Assembly: GCA_016946835.1 (NCBI GenBank)
Contig: JACVTC010000646.1
Location: 1-13,723 of the forward strand
DNA from: Neocallimastix lanati (nom. inval.)
Taxonomy: Eukaryota; Neocallimastigomycota; Neocallimastigomycetes; Neocallimastigales; Neocallimastigaceae
DNA length: 13,723 nucleotides
Direction: 5' to 3'
Shown: positions 1 through 8,392 of the stretch, piece by piece
Numbering within the stretch: position 1 is the stretch's first letter
How the letters are laid out: the number at the start of each line of letters is the position of its first letter
Notes under the pieces: model-generated
Told to the model about the DNA's origin: nothing
What the model saw: the letters and a program-made list of their open reading frames with translations, nothing else
Database searches by the model: none
Made by a program: the position numbers and the translations under genes

Positions 1-128
1 CCCCCTAACCCCTAACCCCTAACCCCTAACCCTAACCCTAACCCTAACCCTAACCCTAACCCCTAACCCCCCCTAACCCCTAACCCCTAACCCCTAACCC
101 CTAACCCTAACCCTAACCCTAACCCCTA
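1..128. repeat. Telomere, CCCTAA/CCCCTAA mixed repeat
   Basis: Eighteen TAA-terminated units run without interruption from the first base and end in a degenerate CCCCTAT. The C-run lengths in order are 5,4,4,4,3,3,3,3,3,4,7,4,4,4,4,3,3,3,4. The 6-mer (TTAGGG on the G strand) and the 7-mer (TTAGGGG) are therefore grouped in blocks rather than randomly mixed, and one unit has seven Cs. The C-rich strand reads 5' to 3' inward, as expected for the left end of a chromosome. TTAGGG is the usual telomere repeat in many fungi and animals; the extra G suggests a slippery telomerase template or homopolymer miscalls. Confidence 0.97.
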
Positions 129-150
129 TCTCTAGAAATTCCTCTCTAGA
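129..150. repeat. Short direct repeat at the telomere junction
   Basis: TCTCTAGA occurs at 129-136 and again at 143-150, separated by six bases, immediately after the last telomeric unit. Each copy contains the palindrome TCTAGA. It may mark the break or healing point where telomere was added, or be chance. No function can be assigned. Confidence 0.4.
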
Positions 151-379
151 TAAGTGATTATATTTTTATGATTCCACTCGGTGTCAAAAATTTTTGGACA
201 AGGATATTAACTTCTAAAAAAAAATAAAAAAAAAAAAGAGCTTTTTATGACTTTTAAACAGTTAAACGGACAATGATATAACTTATTTTATTTTCCTAAT
301 CATCATAAATTTAATGGTTTCAATAAGTTATTGCTTGAACCAAATATTTTTCAAAAAAAAAATAAGTCTTATATGATTT
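151..379. other. Subtelomeric spacer, no gene
   Basis: This AT-rich stretch lies between the telomere and the recognisable end of the minus-strand copia relic. It has a run of A-rich sequence near 215-237 and no ORF of note. The 3' end of the relic's pol gene and its 3' LTR would be expected here, and about 330-350 on the minus strand faintly resembles the pol tail, but I cannot recognise an LTR. An LTR could have been lost when the chromosome end formed. Confidence 0.5.
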
Positions 380-779
380 CGTAACGGTGAAGCGGCTTAA
401 ATTAAGGTACTTTTTAATTATAAATAATAGGAATCAACTGAGACTCTTAATCGCTTAGTTTTATTAAATTCAGATCTTAGTTTTTATGGATTGATTTTGA
501 CAATTTTTAAATTGCTGCCTTATTGTCGATATTAATGATAACATAATTAATTTTTTATGTTTAATTAATTTAAAATATTAAAATACCATAAATTATGATT
601 GGCAATCATTTACACTGCAGTACTCGGATTCAGCTGTCGAAGTAGCTACATATTTTTAAAGTTTCGAATACCAGCTGGTGGGTGAGGTACTAATCATCAT
701 CAAAAAATCCAGAGATATGTATTTTCTTGACTCTACATCCACTGCGTAGTCAACATCTTCAAATATTTTTAATTGTCTG
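380..779 (-). pseudogene. Copia RNase H relic
   Basis: The minus strand reads EDVDYAVD (first catalytic Asp region), then SPTSWYSKL, a TAA at 658-656 where the family has Gln, then KYVATSTAESEYCS (catalytic Glu in AESEY), then INIDNKAAI (later Asp). This is the usual copia RNase H series. Beyond about 400 it becomes ambiguous, with a possible NLxxxFT match near 400-380. The domain follows RT on the same strand with no gap. Multiple stops and frame changes make it a pseudogene. Confidence 0.8.
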
Positions 780-1850
780 TCCTTCGTGAACTTAATACCA
801 TAATCCATTGTTATATTTCAGATACTTAAGAATTCTTTCAACATTAGTTCAATCCTCTAATGTTAAGGATTCTTGTTTTCTTCTTGCTGCTTTGTTGACA
901 GCAAACAATATATCCGGTCCGGTGCAAACTCCAAGGTAAATAAAATTATTTATTTCACTTCTGTATAATGTTTCGTCACATGTTCCTTTTAGTAGTTCAG
1001 AATTTCCATTAGATTTTAAATTTTTGATAGGCAGAGAATTAGATTGTTTGAATTTGACTAATAAATCTTAAATGTACTATTTTTGATGAAGAATTAACCA
1101 TTATGACATTTCTCAAATTTTATTCCTATTATGAAATCGACATCTCCTTTATCTTTTATATTGAAATACATTTTAATTTCTTCCTCTACATATATAATTT
1201 TTTTTTGCCTTACCTGCAAGTAATATGTCGTCCACATATATATAATGCAATAGATTTCTTTTGTATTATTTTCTTTAATATAAATACAAGGTTCACTTAC
1301 CAGTCTTCGAAAATCCATTTTTATCAATGTATTATTTAAGGTTTCGTTCCACTCCCTTACCTGCTTGTTTAAACTCACAATGAGCTTTGTTCAATTTTAA
1401 GTATCCTTTATTATACATAGGATTTCCCTTTGGTGCTTCAATGTAGAAATCTTTATTTAATTTCAGCATTTAAGTATGCTGCATTGATATCAATTTCTAC
1501 TATTTTATATTCTCTCTGGATTGAGATTGCAATAATTATAAAGAATGAATCTAATTTTTAATGTTGGTGAAAAGGTAAAAGTATAATTGATACCGTATCT
1601 TTAGGTATAACCTCTTGGAACTAGTCGTGCTTTTCTTTTTATAATATTTCTATTTTTGACGTTTTTGAATCCCTTTTATACTTAAATACCCATTTGCAGG
1701 ATACAATATTGACATCATTTGGTAAGAATTGAACTTCCTTAAACACATTTAATTTCTTCATAATGTAAAATTCTTCATTTATTGCATTTATCCATTCTTC
1801 TTTATCAAGGTGGTAAGAGATATCATCAAAATCTTTTGGTTCTCTTAATT
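780..1850 (-). pseudogene. Copia reverse transcriptase relic
   Basis: This would copy element RNA into cDNA. The minus strand shows the RVT_2 (Ty1/copia) series: FKYKRDS, KRKARLVPRGYT, IDINAAYLNAE (catalytic Asp; in a shifted frame), SLNKQVREWNETLNNTL, RLVSEPCIYIKEN, then YVDD at 1238-1227, DFIIGIKF, and CTGPDILFAVNKAAR near 945-893. The longest uninterrupted piece is 1378-1094 (94 codons). In that frame YVDD itself reads YMWTT, because one break lies just upstream in a TA run and another just downstream in an A run at about 1202-1210. Stops include TAA at 1601-1603 where the family has Gln and TGA at 849-851 where it has Trp. It cannot encode an active enzyme. Confidence 0.85.
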
Positions 1851-1859
1851 CGTTATCGT

Positions 1860-2190
1860 TATAATATGGGTTCTTTTCATGTGTATTATTTCTGTATGAT
1901 TTTATGTTGAGTTTATTATTATTATAAATGATATTATAATTGTTAATATGTATTGATTCGATATTGGAGATATGATTTAATTCATATTACTTCTTCTACT
2001 ATTAATGTCAATATTCCTATTATTATCAGCACTGGAACTGTCGTTTATTTCTTTATCAATTTTTAGAATTATTACTAGTGTATTTGTCAATTATATAATT
2101 TGGACGGATATCATCTGGGTCGTTGACAACCATCGATCTATTTTGTTGATTGACAGCACTTATAAAAAGGAATTCATCTTAATAGAGCTA
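1860..2190 (-). pseudogene. Copia pol linker relic (between integrase and RT)
   Basis: On the minus strand the fragments include an Asn-rich stretch (SYRNNTHEKNPYYNDNE) leading directly into the RT start ELREPKDFDDI at about 1852-1820. Further upstream are short open pieces such as NDPDDIRPNYIIDKYTSNN. Stops interrupt it repeatedly. Its position matches the variable, low-complexity connector seen between integrase and RT in the plus-strand copia of this window. The right-hand limit near 2190 is where coding-like composition gives way to homopolymers, and it is approximate. Confidence 0.5.
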
Positions 2191-3885
2191 TTGATTTAAC
2201 CCTTAAAACCATCAATTCATAGACAAAAACAATTTATAGATAAAAAAAAATATGAAACATCTGCAAAAAAAAAAAAATTACTTTTATTTATTTTTTTTAT
2301 GTTTTTTATTTTTTTTTTATTAATTATTTTTTAAAAAATGAAAAAAGGATTTCATCCTCCTCCTCTTTTATGTTCAATTGAAAGAAAATAAAATTTATGG
2401 AAGAAGGAACAAACGATAAAACTTTTTTTTTATTTGAAACATTAAAAGAATAATCTATTTCTTTTTTTTTTCTTTGATAATACATTTTTTTAGTATTTCT
2501 AGATAGAATTACTATTCGTTAACTTTAGTTTGTTATCATTAAAAAAAAAAAAAATTTCAACATTTTTTATTTCTTTTTTAACTTTCTAATTTATATATAT
2601 ATATAATTTTTTTTTCTATTATTATTATTATTGATATATATCCATTTTTATATAGAACATAAAACTCTAGTTTTTATTTTTTATTTATATCATTCATTGA
2701 AATTACATTAAACCTTTATATTATTATTTAAAAATACATTTTTAAAAAAAAAATAGACCTTTCCCTATTTGAATGAAATAATACATATTAAATAAATTAA
2801 TGGTTTAAAATATATCGTTAAACCCAATTTATTTTTATTTTTATTTTTTTTTATTAAACATAACTATTCTTTATTTATTTTTTACATTAATTTTTTATAT
2901 TTATATGAAAAAAAAAATTTATTCAATTATAACAACAATAACAATATTAATTTATATTTTATTTTTTGGAATAATAATAAATAAAAAAATAAATAAATAA
3001 ATAATCATTAGTATTAAGTATTAATACTGTATTTCAATTTTATTTTTTCTTCATATTTTTAACTCTATTATTTTATTACTTTCTATTAAAGTTATTTTTA
3101 TTAATATTTTATTAAGTTATAATTTTATTTTAGTAATTACATGAGTTGTTTATGGAAAAATATTAAGAATATTATTGGATGATTATAATCTTTATTAACA
3201 AGTTTTCACATACTAATTTTGACATGTGACACTTTCAATGTAGCTGCTATTCCAACGAATCACAAATTTCTTTTAATTTTGTCTTTATCAAAATTTAATT
3301 GCTAATTTACTAACATTTACGATTTTTGATCATTATAAAAAAAAAAAAAAATCAGTAATAAAGTTTTATTTTCTTCTTTAGATTAAACCGAAATATTTAT
3401 TTAATTATTTATTTATTTAATTTTTTGAATTATCCGATTTTTTTTATATCATTTTGTTGAATGATTTAATGAACCTTCAATTTTAATATCCTTTTTTTTT
3501 TTTTTTTTTTTTTTACCTTTTTCCTTGATTTTTTTCCTCTCTATATTCAAATTCATGTAATATATTCTTCCAGTTTTTTTTATTTTTCGACTTCACACTT
3601 AATGACAATAAGTTTTTATTTCTTTCCAAAAGATATTAAATCATTCTTGTTTTGAACAAATAAAGATATTATTTTTTTAATTTTAAAAATATTAGTAATT
3701 TGAATCAATTTAAAAAAAAAAAGTAATTATAGATCTTTTTTCTTTTTTTTTTTTTTTCTTCTTTCAAAGTTTCAAATTTTTTTTTTTTTTTAGATTAGTA
3801 AAATGTATAATTATTATTTCCTTATACCCCATATCTCTTATTTTTTTTTCTTCATCTCTAAAGATTAAAATACCAATAATATTTT

Positions 3886-3918
<33 letters not shown>

Positions 3919-4019
3919 CTTCGTTATCTTCCATTATCAAAGATATTATAATATTAAGAAATTTATTATAATTCTATTAGTCATTTAATTATATTTATAT
4001 TCAGAACTTTTTTTGGCAA
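2191..4019. other. Homopolymer-rich intergenic DNA, T-biased runs
   Basis: No gene can be supported here. The plus strand is very AT-rich, with many T runs, including one of 31 at 3888-3918 and another long one near 3491-3514. A less simple patch at about 3160-3330 reads semi-openly on the minus strand (a short IAATLKVSHVKIS segment) but matches nothing I recognise. Runs of more than eight bases are mostly T, in contrast to the A-biased block to the right. Confidence 0.6.
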
Positions 4020-4540
4020 GGATGGTTGTTATAAGTTTTGAGGTATCCTAAAGGGATCATCTTTAACAAATCTTCATCATTTTTGTACCTGAAATTTCTA
4101 TTTTTTTTTATCAATTCATCTGCATTTGTTAATAGACACAAAAGTAAAAATTATCATTTTTTCTTTTTTATTATAACCAAATCCTAAAATAAAATAGCTG
4201 GTTTTTCTTTTTTTTATATGAACTTTTATATTATTTACAAATAAATCAAAGTTTAAAAGTTTTTCCAATAAAATGATTCGTTTTTTTTTTAAATCATTTT
4301 TTTCTATTTCTTTCATTACCTTTTTTCATCTTCAGTTTTTTTTTTCTTCTTCTCCTTTACTTATAGAAAAATTCTTCTTCATCCATTTTATTTTCATCGT
4401 TACCTTCAAGCTCATTTTTTAATTTATTTTTTCTTTATCTTCTTCAGTTAAATCTTTTAATTTTTTTTGTTCGCTGTTGCATAAGTTGTTACCCTTTCAG
4501 TTTGGTATTTCTCTATTTAAATATTGAAGATTAACCATGA
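4020..4540 (-). pseudogene. Coding-like, unrecognised, broken minus-strand region
   Basis: The minus strand gives a run of plausible protein pieces in changing frames. From right to left these are MVNLQYLNREIPN, then NNLCNSEQKKLKDLTEEDK, a Lys/Glu-rich charged stretch, an open piece of 66 codons (4316-4116) containing KRIILLEKLLNFDLFVNN, and finally ELIKKNRNFRYKNDEDLLK ending near 4030. Base composition is less homopolymeric than the flanks. The charged stretch could be low-complexity coding, but I do not recognise a family. It may be a decayed gene or merely an A-rich strand that happens to encode Lys, Asn and Glu. Confidence 0.3.
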
Positions 4541-5136
4541 GATTATCATTTTTACGATTTAAAAATATCATTTCTGTAAATCAATGGATATTCTTTAGTT
4601 TTAAAATAAATGTTTAAACGGATATTCGTATTTGAGGAAAAAAAAATTTTTATAATATCTGTCATAGTTAAAAAATATTTTAAAATTAGATAAATAAAAT
4701 AATCACAAAAATAATTATTATTAATTATTTTAATTTCTTTATAAATAAATACTCTAGCTAATAAATTATTCCATCCTAAAATCATATAAATAAAAAAAAA
4801 TTATTTTCTTTTTTTATAATAATTTAAAAATAATATTTAAAACCTTTTTTTAACTTCATCTAGGGTAAGAAGAAGAAAGGAATAAAATACTTCAACACCA
4901 AAAATCCAAAAAAACTGAAAGCGAAGAGTTATTTTCCTATAAATAACTGCAACTCTCAAATTCCAAAAAAAAGAAACAAAGTAATACTTTGTTTATAATG
5001 TATAAAAATAACTTTGAGACATTATATGTCAGCAAAAAAAAAAAAAAAAGAAAAGTCATATTGTTAAGTTAAGAAAAACGTTGACATTAAAGACAACAAC
5101 ATAGATAACAACAATTCCTGTATAAATTTGATGGAT

Positions 5137-5138
<2 letters not shown>

Positions 5139-5176
<38 letters not shown>
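5139..5176. repeat. Poly-T tract, 38 bases
   Basis: This is an uninterrupted T run, the longest homopolymer in the window. It lies in a block where most other long runs are A on this strand. It could be a poly-A tail remnant of a minus-strand retroposed transcript, a slipped homopolymer or an assembly artefact. No target-site duplication was identified. Confidence 0.9.
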
Positions 5177-5177
<1 letters not shown>

Positions 5178-6295
5178 TCTATGATCAAGGCACATCTAAC
5201 CCAACATTTCAAAAAATGAATGTTTTTTTTTTAGTTTAATTGGATTAATAACCAACTAATCGCCCTGGGGAAATAACAAAAAAAAAATTCAAAAATCATA
5301 AAAAAAAACTTACTATTCAAATATGGATTATTTTTTCGAAAATCTTTTTTACAAAAAAAAGGTTCAAGAACAAACAAAATAATAAAAAAATAATAAGAAT
5401 TTAAAGGAAAGAAATTCAAAAAAAAAAAAATAAAGATTTAATAGGAAAAAAAAAAATGAAATTTTTTTCAATAAATCATGGACGAAACATCAACATTTTT
5501 CATAGCAATGCTCTCCAAAAAAAAAAAATAAAAATATATTATTTACCATTAATAATCTTGAAAATATAGAAAGGAAAGGAAAAGAGGAAGATAATAGTGG
5601 GATTCGATTAAAAAAAAAAAGTAAAAGCTGGAATATTCTAATCCTAAACAGAGCTTTTGCCTGGAAAAAAAAAAAAACTAAGATTCATATAACGACTACT
5701 TACTACTTTTTTTACGTTAACAAATCAAATCAAAATCAAAAATTAGGAAAAAGATGTTTTTGCGAATAGTTTCAATGAAAATCATTTCCTGAAATCATTT
5801 TTTTTTATACCATAAAAGAAAAATTAAATTAAAAAATTAAGAGGCCATCACCTAATGATTATTCTTAGTACACAAACATTAGAAAAAAAAACCTAACTAT
5901 TTCTAAAAAAAAATCATACAACTCCAAAGTATTCCCATTCAATATTAATTAAAAAGTATTTTATTTTTATGTTTTTCAAAAAAAAAAAAAATTTTTTTTT
6001 AAAGAAAATAAAATTTGATAACTGTGTGCACCTCCCGGTCATCATCATCTTCTTAGGTTACATTTAACATTCCTTTTAAGCTAAAAAATCTTTTGATATG
6101 GCAAATAACAAAAAAAAAATTTTTTTTTTTTTTCTCGTTTCTGTTAAACTTTAATTTCTTTTGAAAAACGTTCCATTGGTATATTTATCGATCTTAAAAC
6201 TCCAATAGCAATTCATTTTCAAATTTTTTTTTTTACCATATTACAAAATAGGAGAAGAACACACATAGAATTATTTATCAAATATTATTCAAAAA

Positions 6296-6420
6296 TATAA
6301 TAATAATAATAATAATAATAGCAATAATAATAAAAAGATTACATTGATAATAATAATAATAATAAAAGTTTTATTTATAATAATAATAATAAATAACAAT
6401 AATAATAATATTTATATCAA
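6296..6420. repeat. AAT/ATA trinucleotide microsatellite cluster
   Basis: Imperfect AAT repeats run through 6296-6333, 6344-6365 and 6378-6411, with occasional interruptions (for example one GCA). They form a simple-sequence block. The apparent minus-strand ORF over it consists of Ile and Tyr runs and is not a gene. Confidence 0.85.
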
Positions 6421-6544
6421 TAAAAAAAATGTTACTCATAATATTAATAATAGTAAATTTAACAATAATAATAATTATTAAAAAAAATCGATTCGAACTC
6501 AAGGAAGAAAAAAGTAAAATTTGAAAAAAAATTTTAAATAATAA

Positions 6545-6688
6545 CAGAGGCAAACGTCAACAAAAAAAAAAAAAAAAAAGGATGAATTACAAGAAACATT
6601 TATATTACAAAGAGATATATTTATGAAATTAGAGGACAAAAAAGATCAAGATCAAGATCAAGATCAGTGGTTAAGAAGCAGTCAATAA
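6545..6688 (+). other. Short open stretch with GATCAA repeat, possible gag debris
   Basis: A 47-codon open frame without ATG runs from 6545 to a TAA at 6686-6688. It includes a poly-Lys run from an A tract, then DELQETFILQRDIFMKLED, then a Asp-Gln repeat produced by four tandem GATCAA-like units at about 6645-6667. It lies just upstream of the copia protease, where gag belongs, and the following block (about 6722-6760) reads VENELNELFIQSHSV. I cannot match it to gag by motif, so the assignment rests on position only. Confidence 0.3.
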
Positions 6689-6881
6689 AGAATTTTTGAA
6701 AAAAAAAAAAAAAAAAAAAGGTAGAAAATGAATTGAATGAATTATTTATACAAAGTCATTCAGTATAAATTCATTCATACGAATATCAGAAGCAGAAGAG
6801 CAGGCAAAATATTCTATCTTCCTTAGATGGATTCCTTAAATACAAAAAAAAACAAAAAAGATTCTAATTAGAAATATTGTG

Positions 6882-6910
<29 letters not shown>
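6882..6910. repeat. Poly-A tract, 29 bases
   Basis: This is an uninterrupted A run immediately left of the candidate zinc-knuckle remnant of the copia element. Similar shorter A runs sit at 6562-6579 and 6701-6719. Their spacing through the presumed gag region suggests expansion or insertion of A tracts in a decaying coding sequence. Confidence 0.9.
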
Positions 6911-6914
<4 letters not shown>

Positions 6915-6929
6915 AAGACTTCGTGACAT

Positions 6930-6992
6930 GGCACATGGAAATTTTTGGAAAAAAAAAGGCACATTTAAATGGAACTGAAGCAAGCAAGCAGG
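6930..6992 (+). pseudogene. Possible degenerate gag CCHC zinc knuckle
   Basis: Copia gag ends with a CX2CX4HX4C nucleic-acid-binding knuckle just before protease. Here the plus strand, in mixed frames, reads a G-K-K-G-H-like piece followed by I-K-W-N-(C)-K and then KQAGKVKVNGNNRN. The final Cys codon position shows TGA and there is at least one frame slip in the A run. The position relative to the protease Asp at 7186 is right. The match is weak because it needs two corrections. Confidence 0.35.
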
Positions 6993-7026
6993 TAAGGTTA
7001 AAGTTAATGGAAATAATCGAAACTAA

Positions 7027-7400
7027 AAAAAATATGCTAATCTACTAAAAAGAAATAGTTATAATACTGATTTTGCTGATACTTTTATACAAGATTTTAA
7101 CTTAAATGAAAACTTAAATTTCAATTCAATCTCAACAGATCTTTACAAACGTAATGATCAAAAGGAAATGATATGCTGGATACTTGATTCTGGTGCATCC
7201 ATCAATATTACTAATCAATTAAATAAATTGCAAAATATTAAAAAATGAAATGAAAATGTTTATCTAGCCAATAACCAATTAATATCAACCCAGTTTATTG
7301 GTGATTTTATTGGATATATCGACAACTGTAAATTTACTATCAATAACGTATATTATTCACCAAAAATTAATAAAAATTTATTATCAATAGGAATGCTTAC
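7027..7400 (+). pseudogene. Copia protease relic
   Basis: An aspartic protease (retropepsin-like) that would process the Gag-Pol polyprotein. The frame is open from just after a TAA at 7024. ICWILDSGASINIT carries the catalytic D-S-G triad, with the Asp codon at 7186-7188. It is followed by VYLANNQLISTQFIGDF and NNVYYSPKINKNLLSIGML, the usual downstream copia protease region. A TGA at 7246-7248 interrupts the frame about 20 codons after the active site. Otherwise the same frame continues into the GAG-pre-integrase region. Confidence 0.85.
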
Positions 7401-7560
7401 ACAACAAGGTTATAAAATTATATTCAAAAACTTTAATAATAAATCTTATGTTATTATATATGATCAACACTCTAACAGAATTCAGAATATAATTTTAGAT
7501 AATATAAATACATTTAAATTATGGATTTCAACACATCCATTCAATCTTTTAAACCCAAAT

Positions 7561-7770
7561 CAATCTAAGTTTGTAAACGAAATCAATTATAAATATTAAA
7601 AATCTATAGACAAACTCAATTTATGGCACAGAAGACTCGGACACTTTAACATTGACAATATTAAACAAAAATTATTAAAAATAAATAGAAATTCAAAATG
7701 TCCACTCTGTATTAATTTTAAACTCAAAAATAAACCGTTCAAAAAATCCTTCAGTAGAACATCAAGAATC
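7561..7770 (+). pseudogene. GAG-pre-integrase / integrase HHCC zinc-binding domain
   Basis: This is the N-terminal zinc-binding part of integrase. The sequence LWHRRLGHFN gives two His four residues apart (codons 7627-7629 and 7642-7644), and CPLC gives the Cys pair (7699-7701 and 7708-7710). A TAA at 7597-7599 lies just before the motif in the same frame; after it the frame is open through the integrase core to 8193. The motif residues themselves are intact. Confidence 0.85.
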
Positions 7771-8392
7771 TTTGAACTATTACACATGGATTTAATTGGT
7801 CCATTACCAGATTCATTCTACGGTAATAAATACATAATTTCCATTCTAGATGATCATTCCAGATATGTCTGGACATTATTTATTAAGAACAAATCAGAAA
7901 CATTTTCTTCATTTTATAACTGGTTCATCCAAATAAAAAATATTTTTAACAATAGAATAAAATACATCCGTTCTGACAACGGTACAGAATTCAACAATAA
8001 AAATTTTAATAACTTCTGTAATAGCTATGGAATTCAGCATCAATTTACTGTTCCCTACCATCCGCAACAAAATGGTAGAGTAGAAAGATTTAACGGCGTA
8101 ATCATCAACTCTGCTAAAACAATGATGAAAGATGCAAAGTTAAGTCACCAATTTTGGCAAGACGCTGTTTCTACCTCAAAACTACATCTACAATAGAATT
8201 CCACATAAAGGAACAAATAATAAAATATCATAAGAAATATTAACAAAAAACAAAGTTAACTACTCTAATATAAGAGTTTTTGGTTGTAAGGTCTTCTATT
8301 ACATTCCAAAAACTCTTCGTTCTAAACTTGAAAATAATGCTTCCCTTGACATCTTTCTTGGATATAATGACAACCCAACAGCATACAAAATA
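7771..8392 (+). pseudogene. Copia integrase core relic (DD35E)
   Basis: Integrase inserts the cDNA into the chromosome. The core reads HMDLIGPLPD (first Asp, 7789-7791), ILDDHSRYVW, RSDNGTEFNN (second Asp, 7975-7977) and HPQQNGRVERFNG (Glu, 8083-8085). There are exactly 35 residues between the second Asp and the Glu, so the catalytic triad is complete. The frame ends at TAG 8194-8196. The continuation YIYNRIPHKG lies one frame over, explained by one extra A in the AAAA at about 8178-8181. A further TAA is at 8231-8233. Downstream, RVFGCKVFYYIPKTLRSKL and IFLGYNDNPTAYKILD are the standard C-terminal copia integrase motifs. Confidence 0.9.

Larger units (their letters stand above)
380..2190 (-). 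mobile_element. Decayed Ty1/copia retrotransposon relic (pol 3' half)
   Basis: Read on the minus strand this region gives, in order, an Asn-rich linker (about 2190-1860), a copia-type reverse transcriptase (about 1850-780) and RNase H (about 780-380). The order RT then RNase H at the 3' end of pol is standard for LTR elements. Protease and integrase, which lie upstream in Ty1/copia, are not found to the right of 2190, so the relic is 5'-truncated. Frame changes and stops occur every 50 to 150 bases. It differs in sequence from the plus-strand copia copy at 7-10.9 kb (for example NVFKEVQFLPNDVN here against NVYKTINSIPENAN there), so it is a separate subfamily rather than the other end of the same insertion. 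Confidence 0.85.
4541..6544. other. Homopolymer-rich intergenic DNA, A-biased runs
   Basis: No gene can be supported in this stretch. From about 4.8 kb the plus strand carries mainly A runs, the opposite of the block to the left, with the exception of a 38-base T tract at 5139-5176 and smaller ones near 5990, 6120 and 6220. Short open pieces exist on both strands but are low-complexity (Lys, Asn, Phe, Ile). No tRNA, rRNA or recognisable LTR was seen. Confidence 0.6.

Noticed and set aside
1103-1339. Plus-strand 78-codon ORF opposite the copia RT relic
   Set aside because: It is the antisense shadow of a clear minus-strand RT fragment and consists mainly of Phe, Ile and Tyr.
650-1610. Repeat-induced point mutation as cause of stops in the copia relic
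   Set aside because: Two Gln to TAA changes (658-656, 1603-1601) fit C-to-T at CA and one Trp to TGA fits G-to-A, but the count is too small and indels dominate, so the pattern is not shown.
2005-2199. Plus-strand 64-codon hydrophobic ORF
   Set aside because: It lies antisense to the copia linker relic and shows no motif; composition alone explains the apparent membrane-like sequence.
4552-5419. Minus-strand ORFs of 77 and 62 codons
   Set aside because: Phe/Tyr/Ile/Lys-rich low-complexity translation of homopolymer DNA without family motifs.
6485-6500. GATTCGAACTC, resembling the complement of a tRNA T-arm
   Set aside because: No acceptor stem, anticodon arm or D-arm can be drawn on either strand around it.
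6371-6553. Minus-strand Ile-rich ORF
   Set aside because: Translation of the AAT microsatellite, not a gene.
2191-7000. CRISPR array or other spaced repeat system
   Set aside because: Only homopolymers and simple trinucleotide repeats occur; there are no regularly spaced identical repeats, and the sequence is eukaryotic.
2191-7000. Large inverted duplication centred near 4.7 kb
   Set aside because: The T-rich and A-rich halves mirror each other in composition, but the non-homopolymer segments I compared by eye do not pair convincingly.
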